NCBI GenBank assembly: GCA_973895155.1 | Contig: OZ316892.1 | Location: forward strand, 11,718,001 to 11,782,000 | Length of the DNA: 64,000 bases | Direction of reading: 5' to 3' | Origin: Marsupella aquatica | Taxonomy: Eukaryota > Marchantiophyta | Shown here: positions 1 through 10,690 of the stretch, piece by piece | How the letters are laid out: every line of letters begins with the position of its first letter | Numbering within the stretch: position 1 is the first letter of the stretch | The notes under the pieces: generated by a model | Database searches by the model: none | Told to the model about the DNA's origin: nothing | Seen by the model: only the letters and a program-made list of their open reading frames with translations | Translations under genes and position numbers: made by a program

Positions 1-2686
1 GCTTCACCAGACCCAGCCATGTACTCTGTTAGGAATCCCAACGTCTCATCCTTAATGTACCCCAATGCCATGGAAGCCTCTGGCCTGTAGTATGTTCTCA
101 CATGACCTTTCAACAACTTCATGTATCGCTCCATAGGGTACATCCATCTGGTACTGACTGGCCCATACTGCCCTAGCTCTTCTACCACATGGATTAGGAG
201 ATGAGTCATAACATCAAAGAAAGCAGGGGGGAAGTATATCTCCAAGTCACAGAGGACATAAGCAGCATCCTGCTTCAACTGCTCCAATCCTTGGGGATCC
301 CACACTTTCACACATATACGGCGAAATACATTGCACAGTCGAAGAATGACATTACGGACTGGTTTCTGCATGAGACCTCTGAGGCATAGGGGCAGAATGT
401 GCTGCATCAACACATGGTAGTCATGTGTTTTCATACTGCCAAGTTTATTCTTTGTAATATGCTTCTTGAAGGCACCAGCATAGCCAGAGGGCACTTTCAG
501 ACAACTCAATCTATACAAGAATGTCTTCCATTCATCCTGTGTGCACACATAGGGAGCTTGGAACTTGAGAAGTACATTGGGATTGCTTGCATGGGGCTTC
601 AACCAAAGGTGAGGGCGAATCCCCTTCTGTTGCATATCAGCTCGAACTGCTCCTGTATCTTTCTCACCCGACAAGAACTTCAGCAAGCTCTCACAAATAT
701 TTTTCTCAATGTGCATGACGTCCACATTGTGTTTGCTGGGCTCGAATTCCTGCACTCCACAAAGCAAAGAATTCAACAACAGAAACACTAATTAACCACA
801 TAGGAGGATTGTAACCAACATCAATCCACCATTGCTCCAATCTAAAATTGCAATCATACAGGGGCTGGAGGCGAAGTACATTACCCTCCAGTACTCCAAC
901 TCCAAGTCCATCAAGGTCTATCTTTTCACACCGTGTTTCACCACTGGATCCTCAGGTTCTCGATCAGTGGCACTTCTCTTGTCCCAATCAGCCTTCCTGG
1001 CTGCCCACCTCAGGACTTGCTCTCTGGTGACCCTCTGTGGTGGGCCACGAAGCTCTGTTTTGTTGTTGAAGTGTGCAATTTGAGACCGTGTGTGCCTGTA
1101 AGATGATCAACAGGCAGATACCTTCTATGCCCCTGAAATTTCATACTGTGCAGGGCATACGACCACTCACTTGTCACATTTTTCCCACATGGTGTGCACC
1201 CCACATAGCCCTTTGTCACTCGTCCAGATATGATGCCATGGCCTAGGTAATCTGCTATATCCAGCAAACAAATTGCATGCAGTCTAAAGGGGCTGGGTCG
1301 AAGAAGCCCCTTCAGAACATCATGGGTTAACACCCCTTCTATCCACAAAGTCTTCCACTCTTCCACTGCTGGAGCCAACATGATATCTATGAATTGCTCG
1401 GTCACAGAAGCTGGTCCAGGGATTAACAGCACCATCATGACAAAAAACCTCTTTGTAGTCATCCATGGGGGAAGGTTGTAATTTAGCAGCGTAACCGGCC
1501 AACATGAATAACGGTTGTTTTTGTCTCCAAATGGGTTTACTCCATCCAGTGATAGACCAAATCTAAAGTTCCGCTTCTCTGCAGCAAACTGTGGCCACCT
1601 CTCATCAACAAATTTCCAATGGTTGGAATCTCCAATGTGACGCTGCAGGCCATCACTGCTCTTGTTATCAGGAGTCCATGTCATCAGCTTGGAAATGGCA
1701 GGGCATCTAAACAGACGTTGTAGTCTAGGAATGAGAGGAAAATGACGAAGAACCTTGGTAGGGTGTGTACATTTCCCTACATTCTTGTACCTGTGCTTAC
1801 CACAATGAGGGCATGTCAATTTATCTGCATGCTCTTTGCGAAAGAGAACACACCCATCAGGGCATGCGTCAATAGACACATAGTTCAGCCCAAGGTTAGA
1901 CATCAATTTCCTAGCCTCGTACATATTTTTTGGAATTGAATTACCATCTGGTAACACATTTCGGCGCAGGAAGGTCAACAACTCTGTCACAAATATATTG
2001 GGAACATTGTGATTGCCACAGATGTTCAACAACAACACGACAAAACCCAGCTTGGAGCAGTTCGACCCCTCGTAGATAGGAATGCAAGCTTCTTTGATGT
2101 GTTTTGGGCCCCCAAACACCCACTCCCTCTCTGCTGCACCTTCCCCAATGTCAAAGTCAGGTTCAGCTTGGCCGTCGCCAATGTGTGGCTGCGGTTCATT
2201 GTCCTCTTCTGATTCCACTGTGTCGTAAAAAGCATCAAGGTCTTCAAAAATCTCTTGAACCATTCTTGGGACATCCATCCCACCGTCCTCAGTGACTGCC
2301 TCTCCATCTCCATCTTGGTCATCCACGTTCTCATGTTGGACCCCAGGACCATCCTCTGCACAGTCTATGTCCTGCTCTACGTAGTCTCTACGCCTAGCTG
2401 TATTAGAATCCACAAAGTCAGCTCTCCACTCTTCATCAGAGGAGTCTTCTTCTGCTGGTACATTCCAAACCCTCCATCGAGGGTGCCTTTCATGCCGCAG
2501 CAGGTGAAGGTGCACAGTGTTCAAACTCAACGACTTGAATCCTTGGCACTGTGTGCATGGGCATCTCATCCTCCTACTCCTACCTTGGGCGGCCCGGGCT
2601 TGTTCACGCATCCACAATTTAGAATCATGATGCCTAATCCTAAATGGGTTGTGAAGAGGCAACCTTGGAGCCATCACTATACACAC
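1..2686 (-). pseudogene. CACTA (En/Spm, TNP2-type) transposase, decayed and cut by the window edge
   Basis: The minus strand encodes a TNP2-family transposase, which cuts and pastes CACTA elements. The open part (2686-1010, 558 codons) begins with a Cys-rich transposase-associated region, then an acidic linker, a CPHCGKHRYKN zinc motif and the Transposase_21 core (GLSLDGVNPFG..., PWMTTKRFF). Below 1010 the protein continues in pieces: KHNVDVMHIEKNICESLLK near 700, SMKTHDYHVLMQ near 430, and a DUF4218-type segment (LEIYFPPAFFDVMTHL, RWMYPMERYMKLLKG) at 1-260. An intron of about 110 bp probably lies near 760-875. Breaks are a frameshift close to 1095 (downstream HFNNKTELRGPPQRVT is in another frame) and a TAG in the following segment near 930. 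The C-terminus lies outside the window. No CACTA terminal repeat was found. It is probably non-autonomous now. Confidence 0.9.
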
Positions 2687-3000
2687 GCACTCAGCACCCT
2701 GTCATTTTATTATGCAAGTGAAAAATACACTTCCTGTTAAGGATTTCACCCCCGACTGTACTTGCCAAAATACGTAACGTTCCAAAAAAACAAAAAAACA
2801 AAAAATATAGGTGCCTGAGTCATGTACCTATTCTCAAGTGAATGAGACAAAATTCCTAAATGTTTGAGGGTGTCAACTCCTCCGCTGTCCTCACATGTAC
2901 TGCCTCTGCACGTACATCCATGACCATATCAGAGTCCAATCATGTATAGTCATAGACACAGGTGCCAGGTGCGAAACCGGTGTGAGATGTCCTCATCTTA

Positions 3001-3570
3001 CTACCACATCAAATACGGATACCAATCCTGTTGTCGATGCCACTCAGCCCTGAGGTACTCAGGCATGTACATTAAGTCATCAAGGTCTAAACCCTGCTCA
3101 TGCCATGGTGGTCCTCGATCCGTGCCTACAAGCAGTGGCAGTAGTGCCCTCCATGGTGCACATGTTGCTACCAAGTCCCTCCACTGGGTACTAATTAGTC
3201 TATATTTGCAGATATCTTGTGCGCCAGACACCACAAGAACCCTCGGCCAGACATGTGTAAGAACTATATCATTTGCCAAATCAGGCAACAAGGAACCACC
3301 TACAGCATCGTGCTTGTCTAACTCATCTGCTGAAAAGTAAATGTCCTCTTCCGACTGTGCATCCTCATTCACCACAGCATTCACAACACATCCAAGGTCT
3401 GCAGGCATTATCTCGGATGGAGCTACACTCTGTCTGGTTACCAATCCACACAAGTAAGCCCAAGCAGTAGCCATGCACGATGCAACCCGTAGGAGGACCC
3501 TACATAGGGCCTGACGGTCTGGAAGAGGCAGCATACCCACCAAAGTCTTCAGCCAAACAGAGCCCAGCAA
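3001..3570 (-). CDS. F-box-like protein, 189 aa, uncertain
   Basis: A 189-codon minus-strand ORF. Around residues 94-145 it reads LLPDLANDIVLTHVWPRV, then CKYRLISTQWRDLV, which fits the LP..hh..Ih and hs..Wr.lh pattern of an F-box, the SKP1-binding part of SCF ubiquitin ligases. No C-terminal substrate-binding repeat (LRR, Kelch) is visible, and the protein ends soon after the F-box-like part. It lies between the CACTA transposase and the BRCT ORF on the same strand. It may be a captured fragment, one exon of a larger gene, or an element-encoded accessory ORF. The family call is inferred from pattern only. Confidence 0.4.
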   Translation of the reverse strand: MLGSVWLKTLVGMLPLPDRQALCRVLLRVASCMATAWAYLCGLVTRQSVAPSEIMPADLGCVVNAVVNEDAQSEEDIYFSADELDKHDAVGGSLLPDLANDIVLTHVWPRVLVVSGAQDICKYRLISTQWRDLVATCAPWRALLPLLVGTDRGPPWHEQGLDLDDLMYMPEYLRAEWHRQQDWYPYLMW

Positions 3571-3794
3571 GTAGATTCACAGTCACACCCCACGCAGCAG
3601 GAAACAACAATCACTTCAACTGCGACCAACCATGACAAGATGAGTTAGTTCAAGGATCACATTTATTACAAAATTGTGATTTATACAAAAATATGAGGGA
3701 CTCCTACTCCTCACTCTCTCCCACCTTTGCTAAGCATACATCTCCGCTGAATCTTGGAGGGCCAGGCCTCAAAAATATCAAAGTCCCAAGCATT

Positions 3795-4574
3795 CTATCG
3801 CTTCCCTCTAGCTGCTGATTCCAGAAGCCAATCAGGGGAAAGCACCCAAAGATTGTTGTTCATGACAAAATCACGCACTATTGTCTTAAAGAATTTTCTG
3901 CATATTTTCATGTATGACAGACCTACAACATGAGTGGAGGTTTCTGTTAGACTCTCCTCCACTGTCCCACCTAGCTCAACAACTATAGACTTGTACAATC
4001 TGCACTTAGTCTCCCCAATTCCTTCTTCTGCAAATACCACACTGAACCCCTTCATAATGGTATTTCTCTCCTTGCCATGCTCATTCAATATAGCATCTGC
4101 ACGCATAGGATGGTGTCCTATGTTGACAATAGGTCCATATTGGACAGAAGCAAAGTTGGGTTTCTCTGTCGCTGCTTCATAGGCTTCCTTTTCAGCCAAA
4201 GCCTCTGCAGTGGCCTCCTCACTCTCCCACAACTCATATTGCTCAATACTCTGTACACACCTATGTTTAACAGAATCGGTCAGCCAAGAGACTTCAACTA
4301 CTTTTAGACCTTGGTTGGTAATGGCAGAATCAATGAAGGACCATGACCACTTGTTCATCACATCCAGCCATGTCCCCGCAACAACATGTGTAGTCTGTGG
4401 AGTGATGTCCTTGACTTCAGTCCCATGGAACTCTGAGAATCGTTTTTGTACGATTGGCCAACTCACTTGGGTGAACCCATAGTGGCCAGGAATCAAAATG
4501 GCTTTGATTCCAGCCAACAGAGGCGGGTGGTCAACCTTTGTATGTTTCCTAGAGGCCATGTACACACGGGCCAC
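3795..4574 (-). CDS. Tandem BRCT-domain protein, 259 aa
   Basis: An intact 259-codon ORF with two BRCT-like units. The first (about residues 20-105) has the TTHVVAG strand and closes with VVEVSWLTDSVKHRC, the W-x3-C/S region of the family. The second (about 170-259) has GGTVEESLTETSTHVVGLS and closes with WVLSPDWLLESAARGKR. A charged Glu/Ala-rich linker separates them. BRCT pairs bind phosphoserine peptides in DNA-damage and replication proteins; no catalytic domain is present. The start is the first Met of the frame. It shares strand and neighbourhood with the transposase and the EDM2-like fragment, so capture by a transposon is possible. Confidence 0.7.
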   Translation of the reverse strand: MARVYMASRKHTKVDHPPLLAGIKAILIPGHYGFTQVSWPIVQKRFSEFHGTEVKDITPQTTHVVAGTWLDVMNKWSWSFIDSAITNQGLKVVEVSWLTDSVKHRCVQSIEQYELWESEEATAEALAEKEAYEAATEKPNFASVQYGPIVNIGHHPMRADAILNEHGKERNTIMKGFSVVFAEEGIGETKCRLYKSIVVELGGTVEESLTETSTHVVGLSYMKICRKFFKTIVRDFVMNNNLWVLSPDWLLESAARGKR

Positions 4575-5157
4575 CTAATCACTGCAGACCGGAAGATAAT
4601 GCGTTCACCTGATAATCGGAGGGCCCTTAAAATGCTGCGTTTATAACTTGGTCCAGTCCAGTCGTCTGGTGAGTCTCTGCTCCGATTCCAAACGGGAGAA
4701 ATATTGGGACAAACGTACTAGACACCTGCAAGCATGCACCTCATAGTTTGAATATGTGCCTTCACAATATTGAAGGTGACAAGTGCAATTGTTTTGTGAT
4801 GCCACATACAGATGTTGTAAATGGGCAGACATTCAATGAGAATACAAAATGTTGGTACACTTTAAGGGAATTCTCGCAAATTAAATAGCCTTGTAACTTA
4901 TATGCTCATAATGAGAAGTCCTGATTTAATTTAAGCAGTGTCATGTAAGTCGTGATCAAAATGATTGCAGAGTTAAAAAAGTTCCTAGAAGGCTTAAGGG
5001 GAGTTTTTGAAGGCATGTACCCAGGAACAAGTAATGAACTTAGGGTACTTGTTGCCTAAGCATCCTCTCCTACAGAGGTCCTTCTTCTCAAAATTGGAAT
5101 GTCTGCAATCTCCAAGGTATCCACATCAGGTGCACTATGCATGTACATTATTCAGGT
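4575..5157. other. Spacer between BRCT ORF and EDM2-like fragment
   Basis: About 580 bp, moderately AT-rich, with only short ORFs on either strand. No promoter element, repeat or RNA gene could be recognised. It may contain the 5' flank of the BRCT gene and the decayed downstream part of the PHD gene. Confidence 0.4.
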
Positions 5158-5796
5158 TCAAAGCCAAGAAATGTGATCTCTCATGGGAGTGTGCAAAGTA
5201 GGATCTATGGCATGGCGATGACAATAGAAGATCCATCGATCAACACCATGTGCAGAGTGATCATAGATGTGTCTGTCACAAGCATAGCCTTCTGCTTGAC
5301 GCTCCTTCAAACAATGAAAGTGCCACATGGTGGGACACCTAACACAGTGGACTATGTCCACCTAGAAATCTTCATCGTGCTGACCACATGCCTTGCACTT
5401 ATGAAGTGGGCAAGCTGTGGCAAGATCGGGCAAACATGAAAAACAAAAGAACCTCACACAATATCTGTCAGGGCATTTCCTAACAAGTGGTGGAGCATCA
5501 ACAGAGCCCTCATAAGACCCCAACTTCCCACACTGTGCACACTTAGCCTGCTTCTCCAAACAATCAGTGCACATCCAGCCTCCCTGGTGTGCTGACGGGA
5601 GGCCCACCCCTGGACAGTTGTTTTCTACAGCAAGGTCAGACTCCGGGTTGAGGTGGAAATGCCTCATGCAAGGGCCCTCACATATGGCTAAGCCACCACC
5701 ATCGTCACAAATGGCACAACAATGAGCTGCCTTCTGGAAAATCTGACTTGCGGAGAAGTTACTACCATCTGGCCCAACTACACCTGTGTTGCTCAC
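5158..5796 (-). pseudogene. EDM2-like PHD/cysteine-rich fragment, interrupted by TAG
   Basis: In one continuous frame, 5796-5158 encodes a PHD array like that of EDM2 (ENHANCED DOWNY MILDEW 2), a plant chromatin reader acting on H3K9me2-marked transposons and intronic heterochromatin. It reads CCAICDDGGGLAICEG, CMRHFHL, WMCTDCLEKQAKCAQCGKLG and CPLHKCKACGQ. After a TAG at 5362-5364 it continues as VDIVHCVRCPTMWHFHCL and FYCHRHAIDPTLHTPMRDH; the last part matches the 'YCxxHEID...TPxRDH' end of the EDM2 PHD block. The TAG replaces one residue between a Cys pair and the next zinc finger. The N-terminal region and methyltransferase-like domain of full EDM2 are missing. It is a truncated copy, or a gene whose intron structure I cannot resolve. 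Confidence 0.7.
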
Positions 5797-6507
5797 CTCT
5801 GTCCCCCGCTTCTTGGCTCAGATTTTAGGGCATGCCATGCCTACGCATGAGACAGATAGTACAATTTAGCAGAGTGCACAGACAATACAATTTAGTGCAG
5901 TGTACAAAAAGTACAGTGTAGCATATAGACTAGAGTGGCAATTGCTACTGCAATGAAATGTTCACACACATGTGCAGAGTAGACATACTTTTTGGTTTGT
6001 TGAGCCCACACTAAAAACTGATCCCCTCGTACAATAGCTCCACCTACACCTCAATTTTGTGGCTATGATTCACCAAAGGAGATCTGCAACAAGATTTAAT
6101 GCATTTGAATCACATATAACAGTCGTGACATGTAAAACAGGCATTTTTTGAACAGGATTGGTATCAAGCACTGTGATCAGGGTTGTAATTTATACATCCT
6201 AAATAGGCTATGATAGTGAATGAGACAAATAAGTTAGGCAGAAATCACTTTTTCTAGGTTATCACATGGCCCATTAATTCCAGTCTTTGAAAGGAGACTT
6301 TTAAGTGAGCTTGCTAGCCTCTTAAATTAGGATATTGTACTTAGTGCAGCCATAATAGGATAAGTTATGTACTGTTGACCCTAAACCCTGGACCCAAAAT
6401 TGGTCATAATTCAAAATCTTAAGTAAATATCCTCTCTGTTCAAGTCAAAGTGTTAAGTTATAGGTCAATGGTCTCTGGTTTGTGCATGCGGGGTGACAAG
6501 TGGTCCT
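5797..6507. other. Spacer, no gene seen
   Basis: About 700 bp with stop codons in all frames. The stretch 5860-5950 repeats short 'agtgcagtgtacaaaaagtac' style units loosely. Nothing functional can be supported here. Confidence 0.4.
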
Positions 6508-6957
6508 CTAGAGCGTGTGATCCAAACATGTGTAGACACCAAAGTGACCGGTGGTGGGGTCTGGGAGGGCAGGACAAGTGACATCGCCAGGCACACTGCA
6601 GGATGGCGAGTGGTTCCAGATGATACATTGTGCTCTGTGAAAAAACCGACATCCAAGAGAACGGTCATCCAACTCTAGGCCAGAAGCCCTACAGGCAGGA
6701 CAGTCATATTGGCAACTGTGCACACACCCTTGGGCCCTAATTTGTGGCGGGTCATGTACTAGAGACAGAAATACCAAGGATGTTGGAAAGGGTGGAGAAG
6801 CAGGTACAGGCCGGCTGTAGTTGTTCCTGGCAACAATTGGGTACTCAAAGTACCATGTAGACTGGGCTGGAAGGATCCCAAGTCTGACATACTCAAGGCG
6901 CAACATCTCTGCCTTGCGTGCAAGCCGCACATGTTCAGCGTTGCGGGTCCTCACCAT
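6508..6957 (-). CDS. Hypothetical Cys/His-containing ORF, 149 aa
   Basis: A 149-codon minus-strand ORF with a basic N-terminus (MVRTRNAEHVRLARKAEMLR) and a Cys-rich C-terminal half (CVHSCQYDCPACRASG, then GCRFFHRAQC). The Cys spacing is zinc-finger-like but I do not recognise the family. It lies upstream of the EDM2-like fragment on the same strand and could be a 5' exon of the same gene or an unrelated accessory ORF of the transposon cluster. It could also be spurious. Confidence 0.25.
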   Translation of the reverse strand: MVRTRNAEHVRLARKAEMLRLEYVRLGILPAQSTWYFEYPIVARNNYSRPVPASPPFPTSLVFLSLVHDPPQIRAQGCVHSCQYDCPACRASGLELDDRSLGCRFFHRAQCIIWNHSPSCSVPGDVTCPALPDPTTGHFGVYTCLDHTL

Positions 6958-7220
6958 AAGTGTTGCTTTTGTGGAGATGTTGTGTGTTCACGTCCTCTGA
7001 TAAGCACCTTCGATCAGCAAGGTGAGCAGGAGCTGTACTTGCCTCACCAACAGCAACCAACCTTAAATTATCAGTTCCCACTCACTGTGTCATTCCATTG
7101 GTTCCAGCTCGGGGTCACAGTGTAAACATAGCATGAAACACTCCTAATCAACTTGCTTACAAACTACAATATCCAGAAAGAGTGAAAGTCTCACCCTCTA
7201 GTGAGCAGCAGAGAGGTAGT

Positions 7221-7607
7221 TCAGTAGATGTGTTGATGTGCAGTTAAACCTCCACTATTGCTTACTTCTGGTGTATGCTGCTCAGAAGAAGACATATTAG
7301 TAGCAGCAAATTGCAAATAATGGCCATAAGCAAACCGTGAGAGTTTGCAGAATGCTACGACAAATCCATCACAGCAGTGCTCCACAGGAATGAAACCAAG
7401 CAAAATTTGGTGACCTCGGCCAATGACAAGGCCAATGTAGTGAACAATCCTTGACCGATCAGGATATGGATTGGAATTACAATTAGTCAGCTCTTCTTCT
7501 TTGTTTTCTAACTCTGGGGGAAATGAGCATGACCAGGGAATTCTCTGAGAAATAGAAGTGCACAGGGAAAATGAAATTGGCTCATTCAGCTGCGCAAGAC
7601 CGGCCAT
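7221..7607 (-). CDS. Hypothetical ORF, 128 aa, weak
   Basis: A 128-codon minus-strand ORF with no recognised domain and no repeats. Its composition (Cys, Ser, Asn in the first half; RIVHYIGLVIGRGHQILLGFIPVEHC in two hydrophobic pieces) is not obviously non-coding. It is kept only because it is the longest frame of its stretch and shares strand with the neighbouring cluster. Confidence 0.15.
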   Translation of the reverse strand: MAGLAQLNEPISFSLCTSISQRIPWSCSFPPELENKEEELTNCNSNPYPDRSRIVHYIGLVIGRGHQILLGFIPVEHCCDGFVVAFCKLSRFAYGHYLQFAATNMSSSEQHTPEVSNSGGLTAHQHIY

Positions 7608-8357
7608 TGCAGCATACTTGGACAGTTGTTCCGCAATACATAAAATACCCTAACTTACATGCAATCGATACAATCTGCTTCTGTTGGCTGTCCTACAGCT
7701 CACGACAGTGCCGTTGGGATAGGGTAAGTGAATATTGCCATAGTTGAAGCACATTGAGCTTGCAGCAAGAAGTGAAGGAGCATGGCCAAAAGCAGAAAAG
7801 ACAGACAGGTTTTACAAGAAGAAACTAACAACCGCCAATCTGCTCAAATCCGCTGCATAGATCAAACCCTCCAAACTACACAGCCCTCCTTTGAAAACAA
7901 TCCAATGTGCTTTGGCTGGTGGATGACAAGGACTGGGAGAAGAGGAAACGTCTACACAATCAATCCAAATGACGGGACACAGAGACCAGGCACAAAGAGG
8001 ATTTGTGCTTAGACAAAAACCACAAATTGTAGCATGGGCGCCATAGCATTGGGCGGCAATGGGAAGAATTACATCAAATGAGTGGACAGAGAATGAACAG
8101 TCCGGTTATAGGCAAACAGCGACTGATGCCCTGATGCAATGAAACACGCATTGACATAGCGGAGGGACATAAAAACTACATAAGCCAACTTACTGACCTT
8201 TTAAGGCCCACAATTTCAAGGGGAGGGACAAAGACAGCAGTAACAGACGCAGAGACAAAGCTGTACTCTGTCAATTGAGTAGGCAAGTGGGTGGGTGAAG
8301 ATCAACAACCAATGTAGCAGCGCAACCAGAGTAGCAACAAAGAAGCAGGTTGCCCTC

Positions 8358-8450
8358 AGTCTCCTATTTTTCAAGCAGCTCATGCTCGCGGTCAATCTCC
8401 TATTCTGCAAGCAGCTCACGCTCGTCCCTCTTGTTCTGCAAGCAGGTCAT
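8358..8450. repeat. Tandem repeat, 36-bp period, about 2.5 copies
   Basis: The unit begins aGTCTCCTATTTTTCAAGCA at 8358 and recurs as aATCTCCTATTCTGCAAGCA at 8394. A shorter degenerate third copy (TTGTTCTGCAAGCAGGTC) starts near 8428. Confidence 0.7.
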
Positions 8451-10134
8451 TCTTGTCGGCGATGGTGCAAGCTGTCCTCCTAAACTCTGACACTCAAAAT
8501 GAAAAGACCAAGCACCTCCAATCTGTTTGATCCCTTCCGCAAGTAGCCGAGCGGCAGACGATAATGTAGGGATCAAGAACCAAGTGCCAGGCGGACATTG
8601 CACAAAATGAGGACCGGGGGCAGAGACAAAATCTACCGAAATCTACCAAAATCTACTTCTTGGGGTCCAGCCCACGGATGGACATCATGCAAGGTGGTCA
8701 AAAATGGTAAGTGCAATTGTTGGAGAGCTGTACTCGCGATTACTAACGGTGCATCCACAAAACGCGTCATCAAGTTGTCAGTGCGGCCACAACAATTTTG
8801 ACAGTCTCAGGATCACAGGTCCACAAACAAGTTGCAAATGAAGACACACAACGTCCAGGAGGGAAAGTCCGCAACACTAACCCTTTGTAAAGCCCCCGAG
8901 CTTACCTTCTAGCTGCCGACGCAAAGAGAAAACCTACTCGGACATTGAAGCAACCCTAAACTCAAAGTCTCACCTTAGCGCAACAACTCCTGGATTGGAT
9001 TCAGCTAGCTCAGGCTGAATCCCACAAAAGGACAGAGGACAACATCGAAAAGCAATGTAGCCATGATGTCTTACCAGCAACGGGATCTTTAAACTTAAGG
9101 CGGTGCACTCGGCTTAAATGGCAGCAGGTAAAGGTATTTTCTTCAACAACTATAGTGGTAATGTTACCCGTGCTTTTGTTCTCTGTCGTGGTGCTGCAGC
9201 AACTCCCTCCGTAGCCCAAGCCTAAGGTGCAAATCACCAGCTCGCTGCTCTTGCTACTTGCTAGTGCCCTTCACTGAAACGCAAAACAACACAAAGACGT
9301 AAGATGACTGACTGGAAGACAATCCCGACAACCTCATATGACAGACTGCTTTTCTAGTGTGAAGAAATACATGATTACAAGCAACACCACGCCTCATCCA
9401 AGCAGGGATGTACATGAATACAACAACAAAAATTTGCATACAACGATGGCCCGGTCACTTGAGGCTTTCGAGCCCTCACAATGTCAGATGGTACCAGGAT
9501 CTACAAGGGATGCTAAATGGCTTCTCTCAAATCATGGAGTCTTGAATAACTCATATCCAGCGACAAACAAACTCAACAAATTCTGAATTCCTACCGAATC
9601 CAATCAAAATTGGCAATTTCAGCAGCTTCGACTGCCAAGACAAATCATAACGAATTTCATTGTGTTGGGGTTTTCCATAACTCTTCAGCCATAGGGAGAA
9701 TGTGCTGAACCTAATGTACCATTCAATCAGGCAAGCTGTATGCTATGGAGGTATGACATTGCTCAAAATAGGATGGACCAGAGGAGATGTAGCTACTACG
9801 CAGCCAGCTGAGAACAGAGCGGAGCGAATCTACTTGAGCTCTGCTACTTGTTGTTTGGTTTTTGGGCATGAGTGTAAGGAGTGGGTGCGCAAGCCAGGGC
9901 CTATAGTAACCTTCAGCCTGTAGAGGCAATGAAAGTATTCAACAGACAACCCAACAAAACAATGTGGAACTAAAGTTGCTGGAAAAGGGATGAAAGAAGC
10001 GCACTTTCAGCTGCATGGCCGGGACTAACCTTTGGCTGATGACATTGATAACCAATGGCAGCACTGTCAACTGCTTCCTCCTAACAAACAACCGGCTCCC
10101 AATTTTGCAACTGCTCTTTAAGCTCCACGACCTC

Positions 10135-10370
10135 CTTCACAACTCCAATGTCCACCTTCCACAGCAGCAACGATTGCCTCCCTGCTCAGCCTCCTTTCAA
10201 TGCCTCCGCAAGCTTTAAGGACCCACTGCAGTCCACCTTCCGCAGTGGTCGCCTTCCACAGCGCCTTCACAACTCCAATGTCCACCTTCCGCAGCAACAA
10301 ACGATTGCCGCCCTGCTCACGCCTCCTTTGAATGCCTCCGCGACCTTAAGGACCCACTACAGTTAAACTT
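10135..10370. repeat. Tandem duplication, 130-bp period
   Basis: CTTCACAACTCCAATGTCCA occurs at 10135 and again at 10265. The following about 100 bp are also conserved between the two copies, ending at TTAAGGACCCACTGCAGT and TTAAGGACCCACTACAGT. Confidence 0.8.
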
Positions 10371-10506
10371 CCGCAACAATCACCTCACCTTACAATAGAC
10401 CTTGGCACCGCAACACCTTCCCAGATCACAGCTCCTCCCCTCAGCTAAACCCTCAGCGCCTCAGTCCCCAGATCATAGCTCCTCCCGAACTGCAACTCAC
10501 TGAAAA

Positions 10507-10690
10507 CCTAAGCACTAAGGAGTGCCCTCGACATTGTTGCCGTTGCGCTGCACATTGCCCTGTCGCACGACCATTCTCCTGTTAGAATGGAATGACCTAA
10601 GCACTCAGGACTACCCTGGACATTGCCGTTGCGCTCCACATTGCCTTGTTGCACATCGTTTCTTGGTAGAAATGGAGAAATCTAGACCTC
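10507..10690. repeat. Tandem duplication, about 89-bp period
   Basis: CCTAAGCACTAAGGAGTGCC at 10507 recurs as CCTAAGCACTCAGGACTACC at 10596. Each copy is followed by a diverged segment with CATTGCCGTTGCGCT and ACATTGCC. Confidence 0.7.

Noticed and set aside
2255-2740. Plus-strand ORF of 161 codons, and other plus ORFs at 1742-2361
   Set aside because: They are antisense shadows of the CACTA transposase, which has clear protein motifs on the minus strand.
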